Positions 44,490 through 52,227 of a stretch of 64,000 nucleotides of DNA are shown here, one piece after another. Origin of the DNA: Polyangiaceae bacterium (GTDB taxonomy: Bacteria > Myxococcota_A > Polyangia > Polyangiales > Polyangiaceae); assembly GCA_016715885.1 (NCBI GenBank), contig JADJXL010000020.1, positions 868,001 through 932,000 of the forward strand, written 5' to 3'. Under the pieces are notes generated by a model. The model ran no database searches. It saw only the letters and a list, made by a program, of their open reading frames with translations, and was not told where the DNA came from. The translations under genes were made by a program, and so were the position numbers. The number at the start of each line of letters is the position of its first letter. Position 1 is the stretch's first letter.

Positions 44490-45200
44490 TTACTTCGTCT
44501 TTTTTCGCTTGGGTACATCGGCGCTCCGAGGCCGAGCCCCGGAATCATCGGTCGACTCGCTAGGCCCAGCTTTCGACTGGGCAAGCACGGCGCGCAAAGC
44601 ACCGAGCGGCGCGAGCCTCGGGTCGACGCGAGGCTCCTCGCCTTCGCCAACCACTTCAGAGGACGCGGGACGGATACCCGGACAGTCCTCCGAGCACAAG
44701 GGAAAGATGGGCATCTCGAGCAAAATCGCTTCGCGTACGAAGTCGTCGAGCACCACCGTCTCCCCATCGTACGTGTCGACGTCAGCTTCTTCCGACGCAA
44801 ACTCGTACTCGGGCAAATCCTTTTCCTTCGGCGTTCGCTTGTCCTTCCCAGAACTGGATGCTTTCGCACCAGCAGTCGCGCCCGCTGCACGCCCCTTGCC
44901 CGCCGCCGGTTCAGGCGGCGGCGTACGCGCAGGCTGAAGGAGAAGTGACAAATCGCCCTCGATGTCCAGCTTCGCCGGCGCCAAACACCGGCCACATGGA
45001 GCTTCGAGCGACACGCGCGTCTTACCCCGCACAACGATTTCGTTGCCCGATCGAGACAGCCGCATCGACAAATGACCCGGCCCCGTAGCCTTCGCGTCGG
45101 TCTCCGCCAACTCCCTGTCGATCCACTCGACAGGCAAGTCCGCGTCGATCGAACGCCCAGCGGCGTCGATATCAACTGCGGGAATGGCGAAGAGCGACAT
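44490..45200 (-). CDS. yceD: YceD/DUF177 family protein
   Basis: About 236 residues from the ATG at 45200. It contains the DUF177 cysteine pairs (EAPCGRCLAP near 68, and FPLCSEDCPG near 164) that bind zinc. The middle is expanded by an Ala/Lys-rich low-complexity insert, unlike the short enterobacterial form. Members are linked to 23S rRNA accumulation and ribosome assembly. It directly precedes rpmF, as in most bacteria. Confidence 0.9.
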   Translation of the reverse strand: MSLFAIPAVDIDAAGRSIDADLPVEWIDRELAETDAKATGPGHLSMRLSRSGNEIVVRGKTRVSLEAPCGRCLAPAKLDIEGDLSLLLQPARTPPPEPAAGKGRAAGATAGAKASSSGKDKRTPKEKDLPEYEFASEEADVDTYDGETVVLDDFVREAILLEMPIFPLCSEDCPGIRPASSEVVGEGEEPRVDPRLAPLGALRAVLAQSKAGPSESTDDSGARPRSADVPKRKKTK

Positions 45201-45313
45201 GAATTCGGACCTCTTGGACGCGGACGAACACCTGGGTGGGCAAGCCGCGGGCGAGCAACTAGCGCACACGCGCGACCCCCGCAAGCACAGTCGTGCGAAG
45301 GCGAGCAGCCGAG

Positions 45314-46672
45314 ATGCCTCCGCGCGCCGTGATACGGTGCGCGCCGCAGATGCCGTCCGTACCACTCGATCCGCAAGACACCAGACAACGACGGTGGACC
45401 ATCGCCGCGGTCATCTACGTGCTGGTCACGATCGCCTGTTTCGCCACGACGTCACCCGCGCGCCTTGCAGGACACACGCCATACAACCACTTCGCCCTAC
45501 TCGCGGACGCATGGCTGCACGGACGACTCGACTTGGGCGGTCCACCTCCCCCCTACACGGGCAACAACGACTTCGCAGTTTGGCAAGGCAAGTATTTTGT
45601 TAGTTTTCCGCCGCTACCAGCGGTGCTCATCCTTCCAGTGGTCAAGCTCGCGGGAGGCGCCGAACACGTCCGCGATGGACGCTTCTTCGCCTGCTTCACG
45701 GGTCTCGCACCAGCGTTCGTGTACCTGTTCCTAGACAAACTCACGCGGTTGTCACGAAGCATTCGCACCGAACGCGAAAACATCTTGCTCGCGCTCCTCT
45801 TCGCCTTTGGCACGGTGTACTGGTTCTCCGCGGTGCAAGGCACCGTGTGGTTCGCCGCGCACGTCATCGGCGCTGCTCTCGCAGCCCTCTACCTGTTTGC
45901 CTCGACGAACGCGTCACACCCCATCATCGCCGGACTCGCCCTCGGCCTCGGATTCGCTACACGTACGCCGCTCGGTTTCGCCTTCCCGCTCTTCCTTTGG
46001 GAAGCCCTGCGCGCGAGCCGCAACAACCCCTCGGATCACTTCTCGCTGGCCGACGTCGACACCCGCGCGCTTGCCAAACGTCTCGCGCTTTTTGCGCTCC
46101 CCGCCGCCGCAGTGCTCGCCCTGCTCTTCTGGCACAACCACGCCCGCTTCGGCGATCCCTTCGAGTTCGGACATCACCTGCTTGCCATCGGATGGCGCAC
46201 GCGCATCGAACGCTGGGGCTTGTTTTCCTATCACTATCTCGCGAAAAACCTCGCCATCGTCCTCACGTCGATGCCGTTTGTCGGCGGAACCAACGCCGCA
46301 CCCTTTCAGATCAACGCGCACGGACTCGCGCTTTGGATCACCACGCCCATCTATGCTTGGGCCCTCTGGCCCAAGCGCACGTCTCCCTATTTCTGGGCCC
46401 TCGCAGCAACCGCCGCGTTCGTCGCCTTGCCGAGTTTGCTCTATCAAAACAGCGGCTGGATTCAGTTCGGCTACCGCTTTTCCAACGACTTCGCCGTCTT
46501 CTTGTTCGCCATGATCGCGACGGGAAAGCGACGTTTCGGCACCAGCTTTTGGGCCCTTGCACTCGTCGGTGTCGTGGTCAATGCCTTCGGGGCACTCACG
46601 TTCCAACGGGCGGGCCATGAACGTTTCTATTTCGTCGATCCCACGCAAAAGATCGTGCATCAACCGGACTAG
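45314..46672 (+). CDS. polytopic membrane protein, GT-C glycosyltransferase-like
   Basis: About 452 residues from the ATG at 45314; ATG 45350 and GTG 45293 are also in frame and no ribosome site settles the choice. About ten hydrophobic segments are visible. The first external loop has HTPYNHFALLADAWLHGRLD, and the FVSFPPLPAV segment is typical of uncharacterised GT39-like GT-C proteins. No catalytic acid pair can be assigned with confidence. Divergent from the fab/ribosomal cluster and followed by pyrR. Function unknown. Confidence 0.72.
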   Translation: MPPRAVIRCAPQMPSVPLDPQDTRQRRWTIAAVIYVLVTIACFATTSPARLAGHTPYNHFALLADAWLHGRLDLGGPPPPYTGNNDFAVWQGKYFVSFPPLPAVLILPVVKLAGGAEHVRDGRFFACFTGLAPAFVYLFLDKLTRLSRSIRTERENILLALLFAFGTVYWFSAVQGTVWFAAHVIGAALAALYLFASTNASHPIIAGLALGLGFATRTPLGFAFPLFLWEALRASRNNPSDHFSLADVDTRALAKRLALFALPAAAVLALLFWHNHARFGDPFEFGHHLLAIGWRTRIERWGLFSYHYLAKNLAIVLTSMPFVGGTNAAPFQINAHGLALWITTPIYAWALWPKRTSPYFWALAATAAFVALPSLLYQNSGWIQFGYRFSNDFAVFLFAMIATGKRRFGTSFWALALVGVVVNAFGALTFQRAGHERFYFVDPTQKIVHQPD

Positions 46673-46732
46673 TCGACCTCGACTCATGCATTGCGGCGAC
46701 GCCGCTCGGGCCTTGTGCTAGCTCGTCGCGCC

Positions 46733-47275
46733 ATGTCCGAAGTCCTGCTCGATCCCGTCGCGATTGCTCGAGGTTTGCGGCGAGTTGCCGGCGAAATCGC
46801 AGAACACGGCGGCGTGCGCGACCTAGCGCTCATCGGCATTCGCCGCGGCGGAGAACCCATCGCGCCGCGCCTTGCAGCGCTCCTCGGTGAGCTCGAAGGC
46901 GAAGTGCCTCCCGTCGGTTCCGTCGACATCACGCTCTATCGCGACGACGCGGCCACGGCGCTGCCCAATCCCAAGATCGGCCCGAGCCACATTCCCTTCT
47001 CGGTCGACGGAAAACGCATCGTGCTCGTCGACGATGTGATTTCGACAGGACGAACCATTCGCGCAGCCGTTGACGCCGTTCTCGACTACGGCAGACCTCG
47101 GCGCATCGAACTTTGCGTGCTCGTCGATCGCGGTGGTCGCGAGCTTCCCATTCATCCGGATTACACGGTGCGTCGCGTCGATGTTGCACCCGATGCGAGC
47201 ATCGACGTCACGCTCACGAACGACGAGCTCTGGGCGAGGGTCGTCGGCGCGTCCGACACGGAGACTTCGCAATGA
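46733..47275 (+). CDS. pyrR: PyrR, pyrimidine operon regulator / uracil phosphoribosyltransferase
   Basis: About 180 residues from the ATG at 46733. The PRPP-binding loop VLVDDVISTGRT is near 103-114, and the VGSVDITLYRDD stretch is diagnostic of PyrR. It can act as a uracil phosphoribosyltransferase and, in many bacteria, as an RNA-binding attenuation protein for pyr genes. It overlaps pyrB by 4 bp (ATGA). Only about 60 bp separate it from the preceding gene, so a classical long leader attenuator is not evident here. Confidence 0.94.
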   Translation: MSEVLLDPVAIARGLRRVAGEIAEHGGVRDLALIGIRRGGEPIAPRLAALLGELEGEVPPVGSVDITLYRDDAATALPNPKIGPSHIPFSVDGKRIVLVDDVISTGRTIRAAVDAVLDYGRPRRIELCVLVDRGGRELPIHPDYTVRRVDVAPDASIDVTLTNDELWARVVGASDTETSQ

Positions 47276-48261
47276 CCGAACGATCACGATTTGGCCGAAG
47301 GCACCTATTGGGCATCGAAAATCTCGAATCGTCCGAAATCGTATCGATTCTCGACGCTGCAGAGAGCTTCTTCGACGTCTCGCGACGCAGCGTCCGCAAG
47401 GTCCCCACGCTTCGTGGCAAGACGATCATCAATCTGTTTTACGAACCATCCACGCGCACGCGCACATCGTTCGAGCTTGCGGGCAAGCGTCTGAGCGCGG
47501 ACGTCATCAACATCAGCGTGTCCACGTCGAGCGCCGTGAAGGGCGAGACGCTGCTCGACACCGTGAAGAACCTCGAAGCGATGCGACCCGACGTCATCGT
47601 CATTCGGCATCAAGCATCCGGCGCGCCGCACTACATCGCTCCGCGTACGGATGCTGCAGTGGTCAATGCGGGCGACGGAACGCACGAGCACCCGACGCAA
47701 GCGCTTCTCGATGCGTTCACCATTCGTCGCGAGAAAAAGCGCATTGAAGGGCTCACCGTTGCCATTTGTGGCGACGTATTGCACAGCCGCGTGGCGCGAT
47801 CGAATGCGTTGCTCTTGCAGAAAATGGGTGCGACGGTGCGATTTGCCGGTCCACGAACGCTGATGCCGCCGTCCGCGGAAGCACTGGGCGCACAAGTATT
47901 CGATAGGCTCGAACCGGCGCTCGAAGGAGCGGATGTCGTGATGATGTTGCGTGTGCAGCGCGAGCGTATTGCGGGCACGTTTTTGCCGAGCAGCCGTGAA
48001 TACAGTCGAGCGTTTGGCTTGAACAACGCGCGATTGTCATTGGCGAAAAGCGATGCAATCGTCATGCATCCGGGGCCGATGAATCGAGGTGTCGAGATTG
48101 ATCCAACGGTCGCGGATGGATCGCGCAGTGTAATATTGGATCAGGTCGAATCTGGGGTAGCGGTACGAATGGCGGTGTTATGGATGCTCGCATTGGCGCG
48201 CGACGCGGAAAAGCCGCAGGCGTTCGATAGGAAGAACGCGGAGCGAGCGGCGACGGGGTGA
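47272..48261 (+). CDS. pyrB: aspartate carbamoyltransferase catalytic subunit
   Basis: About 329 residues from the ATG at 47272. The carbamoyl-phosphate loop FYEPSTRTRTSFE is near 61-73, then HPTQALLD near 141 and MHPGPMNRG near 266. It catalyses the committed step of pyrimidine synthesis. pyrC, which usually follows pyrB in PyrR-type operons, is absent; an accessory island on the opposite strand begins 8 bp later. Confidence 0.97.
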   Translation: MTERSRFGRRHLLGIENLESSEIVSILDAAESFFDVSRRSVRKVPTLRGKTIINLFYEPSTRTRTSFELAGKRLSADVINISVSTSSAVKGETLLDTVKNLEAMRPDVIVIRHQASGAPHYIAPRTDAAVVNAGDGTHEHPTQALLDAFTIRREKKRIEGLTVAICGDVLHSRVARSNALLLQKMGATVRFAGPRTLMPPSAEALGAQVFDRLEPALEGADVVMMLRVQRERIAGTFLPSSREYSRAFGLNNARLSLAKSDAIVMHPGPMNRGVEIDPTVADGSRSVILDQVESGVAVRMAVLWMLALARDAEKPQAFDRKNAERAATG

Positions 48262-48269
48262 ATGAGGGT

Positions 48270-48935
48270 TTACGACGCGGTTGGCAACAGACGGTCGAGC
48301 TGACTCACGAAGAGAGCCAAGCTCGGGTTCTTCGGAACGCACGACCGAAACTGCTTTGGTTTGCGGTACTCGCGCGACAGTTTTCGATATGTCTTCGGGT
48401 CCTTCGCCCCGTCGGCACTTGAAAGAGGTTTTTCGTTCCGCACCTTCATCAATTCGTGATCGATCGCTTTCAAACAGTGCTCGATTTTCGTCGCTTTGTT
48501 GTCATTGAAAACGAGCGGCAAGAGCCAGCATTCGGTCGAATGAACGGCGATCGCAAAAATGAATCGATTGGCGTGCGCCTCGTACGTGTCCTTCCCAATG
48601 AGATCGACGAGTTTTGTCACGACGTTTTGCACGAGCGTTTCGATGGGTAGAGGCCCATTGCTGTCGTTCCAAGGCACGTCGAAGCCGACATCTTGCGACA
48701 CGTCGGTGTCGACCTGGATGACGAGGTAATCGAGCGTCTGCAAGTCTTTACGGTACTCACCTCGATTGAGGTAATGAAAAACGAGCGTCCAGCCGCCATG
48801 CGGAGAATTGAAAGGTGGCTGAAGTTGCGTGATCGCAGGCTCGTCCAGCTCGTGGACATTGGCAAATCCGAACAGGACGTTTTCGATGATGATTTGGTCG
48901 GTGATGCCCTCACCAATGAGCCCAAAGGTCGTCAC
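48270..48935 (-). CDS. TOPRIM-like (DUF4276-type) protein, partner of the ATPase
   Basis: 221 residues from a GTG at 48935. The N-terminus GLIGEGITDQ (5-14) fits TOPRIM motif 1 (the catalytic Glu), and VIQVDTD near 72-78 fits the DxD motif 2. This is the arrangement of DUF4276/OLD-like nuclease partners. The rest is soluble, with aromatic residues. It begins 17 bp after the ATPase stop, so the two genes form one unit. With an OLD/RecF-like ATPase the pair looks like a two-component antiphage or DNA-repair system. Assignment rests on short motifs only. Confidence 0.65.
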   Translation of the reverse strand: MTTFGLIGEGITDQIIIENVLFGFANVHELDEPAITQLQPPFNSPHGGWTLVFHYLNRGEYRKDLQTLDYLVIQVDTDVSQDVGFDVPWNDSNGPLPIETLVQNVVTKLVDLIGKDTYEAHANRFIFAIAVHSTECWLLPLVFNDNKATKIEHCLKAIDHELMKVRNEKPLSSADGAKDPKTYRKLSREYRKPKQFRSCVPKNPSLALFVSQLDRLLPTAS

Positions 48936-48952
48936 GGAAGCCTCGTTCTCGG

Positions 48953-50080
48953 TCAGAAGTTCTTGGGCAAACCACCCAAAGCGCCACGCAAGAATGCCTC
49001 GGAAAGCTTCACCGGCAAGTCGTTATCGAGCGGCTTTGGAGGCGCCACGCGTCGCGCTTTCGTATGCCCATCTTGATTGCGAGAAATGACGAACAAACGC
49101 TGCTCGTCGTCGTGCAAATCAAGGCCATCGAGCACCGCGGGGTTGTGCGTCGTGAAAATGACTTGCTTGTCGTGCTTTTTTGCTAGCGCTATGAGCTGCT
49201 TCATGAGCTCGGCGCAAAGTTTGGGATTGAGCGATGCGTCGACGTTGTCGATGGCGAAGATTTTGGGCGTCCCAGGACCAATGAACAACGTGAAGTAGAA
49301 GAGCAAAAACAAAAATCCTTCGTTGGCGCTGCGTTGATCGAAACGACTACCTTCGGTGAGATGACGGTCGACAATGGCAATGGATCGCTCGAAGGGAGCA
49401 AGATCGGTGGGAACGTCGAAGCGCTCGAACCAATCGATGAGCGAAAGGTGTTGCGTAATCTCGTCTTGAACATGACGATGCGCTGATGAACCAAGGTTTT
49501 TCAGATATGCGAAAAGCCCCTCCCCGCGAATGCCAAGGGGAAGGATTTGGCCCTCCGCTTGGAAGGTTCGTAGTGCAGAGTTTTCGGGCGAGAAGATATA
49601 GAAATCGAATTTTTCCCATGGAAAAGCCAAGAGCCTTTCCAACACGTCTTTGAGAACGGGAAGCTGCTGATCGGTAGCTTCGAGCTGTCGAAGAATGTAG
49701 TCAATTTGCTGTGCACGGTCAACCTGCAGCCCCGAATCAATCCATTGTGGCTGTGAAGGATCTTCATAGTTAGTAGCCCCAATTTGGCAATTCGTTGTCG
49801 CACCATCAACATGTGCAACATTTACTACAATGCTGCTTATGGTCACATCCGTCTCACCAAATGCCGCAAACATGAACTGCGGATCCGTCACACGAATCCC
49901 CCGAGCGGCCAGATATTCATTGCCCAGTTTGTCCTGCGAAGACGCCGCCGCAAAAGCAATCGCTTCCAAAATATTGCTCTTGCCGCACCCGTTCTCGCCG
50001 ATGAGCACGTTCACGCGGCCAAGCTCCATCTCGAGCTTAGGGATCGACTTGAAATTTTCGATTCGCAATTTTCGGATCAT
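48953..50080 (-). CDS. OLD/RecF-type AAA (SMC-like) ATPase
   Basis: 375 residues. It begins MIRKLRIENFKSI, the standard start of AAA_15/AAA_21 ATPases, with Walker A GENGCGKSN at 28-36. Walker B is FAIDNVDASLNP near 275, where the usual catalytic Glu position carries Asn, and the switch His is in FTTHNP near 308. These ATPases pair with TOPRIM nucleases in defence modules (compare OLD, PARIS, Gabija). The stretch 49680-49990 is clearly richer in AT than the rest of the window, a hint of transfer. Upstream there is an unusual repeat region instead of a partner gene. Confidence 0.85.
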   Translation of the reverse strand: MIRKLRIENFKSIPKLEMELGRVNVLIGENGCGKSNILEAIAFAAASSQDKLGNEYLAARGIRVTDPQFMFAAFGETDVTISSIVVNVAHVDGATTNCQIGATNYEDPSQPQWIDSGLQVDRAQQIDYILRQLEATDQQLPVLKDVLERLLAFPWEKFDFYIFSPENSALRTFQAEGQILPLGIRGEGLFAYLKNLGSSAHRHVQDEITQHLSLIDWFERFDVPTDLAPFERSIAIVDRHLTEGSRFDQRSANEGFLFLLFYFTLFIGPGTPKIFAIDNVDASLNPKLCAELMKQLIALAKKHDKQVIFTTHNPAVLDGLDLHDDEQRLFVISRNQDGHTKARRVAPPKPLDNDLPVKLSEAFLRGALGGLPKNF

Positions 50081-50725
50081 GGTGTGCTTGCCAGCGGGGA
50101 TGAGCCTCGGACGCTAGTCCCTTCGTAGATCCCCGTCAAGCAACCAGCGGCCCTTCACCACCTGCTTCATCCCGTACGTCCACGCGGGTTCGCGAGTGCA
50201 GCGAAGCGTGTCCCGGCGGCCCCGGCGACCGTGATCCCATCGAAAAATGGCGTCCCGGCGGCCCCGGCACCGCGCTCCCATCGAAAAATGGCATCTCGGC
50301 GGTCCCGACGACCGTGATTCCATCGAAAAATGGCGTCTCGGCTGCCCCGGAGGCCGTGGTTCCGTCTGAAAATGGCGTCTCGACTGCCCCGGCACCGCGC
50401 TCCCATCGAAAAATGGCGTCTCGACGGTTACGACGACCGTGATCCCATCGAAAAATGGCGTCTCGGCTTTCCCGGAGGTCGTGATCCCATCTGAAAATGG
50501 CGTCCCGGCCGCCCCGGAGGCCGTGTTCCAAACTGAAACAGGCGTCCCGGCGGCCGAGGCGACGCGCCGCAAGCGGCCGCAAACTGATTCGTGCAGCACC
50601 TTCCTCTCGATTCAAGAACGTGCTATCTCCACAGGCATCGAGATGGCAACCATGGTCCACGAACGAACAGCGATGCACAAGTTTGATCGTGGAAGCTACA
50701 GCCCGCGAGTCGAGGTGACGTTGAA
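50081..50725. other. gene-free spacer occupied largely by a minisatellite
   Basis: 645 bp between the ATPase start and the small toxin-antitoxin-like gene. About half is the tandem repeat described separately. The rest (50560-50725) has no convincing gene, though it must hold the promoter of 50726. Open frames run through the repeat on both strands in several frames, but none shows a coding signature. Confidence 0.7.
50205..50555. repeat. 41-42 bp tandem repeat (minisatellite), about 8 copies
   Basis: A unit containing CATCGAAAAATGGCGTC followed by a GC-rich half (CCGGCGGCCCCGG-like) recurs. The CAT (or equivalent) of successive copies starts at 50238, 50279, 50321, 50363, 50404, 50446, 50488 and about 50529. 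Spacing alternates between 41 and 42 bp, so single-base indels shift the reading frame from copy to copy and argue against a coding role. Copies differ at several positions, mostly in the GC-rich half. It lies between the ATPase start and the small genes at 50726. Confidence 0.9.
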
Positions 50726-50920
50726 ATGGACCGATCCATCCAGGTATTCCGCAGTTTCGAGGAAGCGGACGAAGCTGATGTGGCGTATTATGCGGGCCTG
50801 ACACCTCAGGAGCGACTCGATATTCTCTTGAACCTCATCGCCAATTACCAGGAGTCACTCGGTGAAGCTGCAACGAGATTTGAGCGAATTTATCAAGTTG
50901 TTGAACTCGAACAAAGTTGA
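50726..50920 (+). CDS. small helical protein, partner of the nucleotidyltransferase
   Basis: 64 residues, with a GAGGTGA ribosome site upstream. It begins MDRSIQVFRSFEEADEAD and has an LTPQERLDILLNLI helix. I recall similar short proteins encoded directly before MNT-type nucleotidyltransferases; I cannot name the family. Its last 59 bp overlap the next gene in another frame, indicating translational coupling. It is likely the other half of a two-gene toxin-antitoxin-like module; which half is the toxin cannot be told from sequence. Confidence 0.7.
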   Translation: MDRSIQVFRSFEEADEADVAYYAGLTPQERLDILLNLIANYQESLGEAATRFERIYQVVELEQS

Positions 50921-51338
50921 TTTCATCGTAGTCGGCGGCCATGCCGTAGCGTTTCATGGTCACCCACGCTTTACCGGAGATATCGACTTTCTTCTCCGGC
51001 CAACGCGAGACAATGCCGAGCGCGTCATCGAAACCCTCAAGGCATTCGGATTTGGTGACCTTGCATTATGTGCTGATGATTTTCAGCGACCTGGAAGCGT
51101 CGTGCAACTCGGACGATCACCCAATCGAATTGATCTACTGACAACTATTTCTGGCGTTGATTTTGACGAGGCATGGAACACCCGTGTCGGCGCCGAGCTG
51201 GATGGCATTTCGGTATCGTTTCTCGGTCTACAAGCGCTGCTCGCGAACAAGAAGGCTTCCGGCCGAGACAAGGATCTTGCCGACGTGAAACAGCTCCAAG
51301 CCATTGCAACGAAGGCGGCTCAACATCGATCGGGTTGA
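50862..51338 (+). CDS. MNT-fold nucleotidyltransferase
   Basis: 158 residues from a GTG at 50862 with an AGGAG site 8 bp before it. The nucleotidyltransferase core is VVGGHAVAFHG near 23-33 followed by DIDFLL near 40-45, which supplies the catalytic Asp pair. Such proteins (DUF6036/AbiEii-like) transfer a nucleotide to a protein or tRNA, often as toxin or antitoxin. Lower GC than the core genes. Overlap with the upstream small gene supports a coupled pair. Substrate unknown. Confidence 0.82.
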   Translation: MKLQRDLSEFIKLLNSNKVDFIVVGGHAVAFHGHPRFTGDIDFLLRPTRDNAERVIETLKAFGFGDLALCADDFQRPGSVVQLGRSPNRIDLLTTISGVDFDEAWNTRVGAELDGISVSFLGLQALLANKKASGRDKDLADVKQLQAIATKAAQHRSG

Positions 51339-51376
51339 TCAGCAAATCAGTGAGAATCCGCTCGGTCACCCAAGCG

Positions 51377-51922
51377 CTACCGGCCGCGCCATTGCGTGCG
51401 CAAGATCGATGCCTTCGCAATCCGCATTCGCGCCTCCGCTGTTTTGCTCGGAATGCGCAATTGCGCCGCGACCGCCTTCACCGATTGCCCCTCCACCGCA
51501 ACCCGCACGAATACCTCGCGCACCTTACCACTGAATCGCCGCATCACGCGCGCAAAGCCCCGATACGCGTCGATCATCCCTTCCGGATCGACCTCCAGCC
51601 TTGCAAGATCCGGCGGATCGCCCGCAAAGCATACCTTTCTGCAGCGACACAGTCGCCGGTAATTCCGGGCGCGATTGATGGCCACCGTATACAGCCACGG
51701 GCGCAAGTCCAACTCCCCTACGAGCTGCTCCATATGCCGCCAAGCAAATGCAAATACCTCCTGCACCTCGTCGTCCACATCCCGCGCGGGCACGCCGAAA
51801 CGCAAGAGCACCGACCGGACAAACGGCCTGTCACGCGCGTATATCCGCGTGAAACGCTTGGCCGATGAGGAATGTTTGGGGGAAAATTTGGCGGACCCTG
51901 GACGAGGGTGTACCCTTTCCAT
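51377..51922 (-). CDS. ECF-family RNA polymerase sigma factor
   Basis: 181 residues. Region 2 includes DVDDEVQEVFAFAWRHM (near 46-62) and WLYTVAINRARNYRR. Region 4 is FVRVAVEGQSVKAVAAQLRIPSKT... (near 137 onward), with the helix-turn-helix RIPSKTAEARM. Both domains are complete. No anti-sigma gene is adjacent on either side. It is divergent from a second ECF factor at 52228, with a palindrome just upstream of this start. Confidence 0.88.
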   Translation of the reverse strand: MERVHPRPGSAKFSPKHSSSAKRFTRIYARDRPFVRSVLLRFGVPARDVDDEVQEVFAFAWRHMEQLVGELDLRPWLYTVAINRARNYRRLCRCRKVCFAGDPPDLARLEVDPEGMIDAYRGFARVMRRFSGKVREVFVRVAVEGQSVKAVAAQLRIPSKTAEARMRIAKASILRTQWRGR

Positions 51923-52227
51923 AGCGGATGACCTCAGTTGCGATGGGGTTGTTCGTCAGGCGCCGGCCAGTTGTGCTAGAACTGGTTGGCGCCGCTTTTG
52001 TTTGTATCGTGGGAAAAGGGGGAAAGCAAGATGAAAATGCGCGAATGGTGCGCCATGTAAAACCCTTGGATCCAAGCGACAAACGCCACGCAATGCCCAA
52101 GTGACGCGGCGGATCCCGAAGCCCCCTCAGATGCCCCGTTGCCCTCCCGTTTTTCCAGGCTTGACTACCTCCCCTCCACAACGCAGAACACACTCCTGTT
52201 CATCCGTTCACCTCACGGGTCAGGCCG
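51923..52227. other. intergenic region between two divergent ECF sigma genes
   Basis: About 305 bp. It contains the palindrome at 51959-51993, described separately, and must carry the two divergent promoters. I could not identify a definite ECF-type -35 (GGAAC-like) pair. Confidence 0.5.
51959..51993. promoter_or_regulatory. palindrome upstream of the ECF sigma gene
   Basis: GGCGCCGGCCAGTT (51959-51972) and AACTGGTTGGCGCC (51980-51993) form a 14-position inverted repeat with two G-T wobbles and a 7-nt spacer. It is 36 bp upstream of the sigma start at 51922. It may be an operator or a hairpin. A GCTTTTGTTT run follows it on the plus strand, so a terminator is also possible. Confidence 0.5.

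Noticed and set aside
46673..46732. PyrR-type attenuator leader before pyrR
   Set aside because: The gap is only about 60 bp and no antiterminator/terminator pair could be drawn.
50205..50555. CRISPR array
   Set aside because: Copies follow one another directly without unique spacers, and no cas gene is near.
50136..50804. Frames of about 160-220 codons through the minisatellite on the minus strand
   Set aside because: They exist because the repeat lacks stops; the 41/42-bp steps break any single frame and no ribosome site fits.
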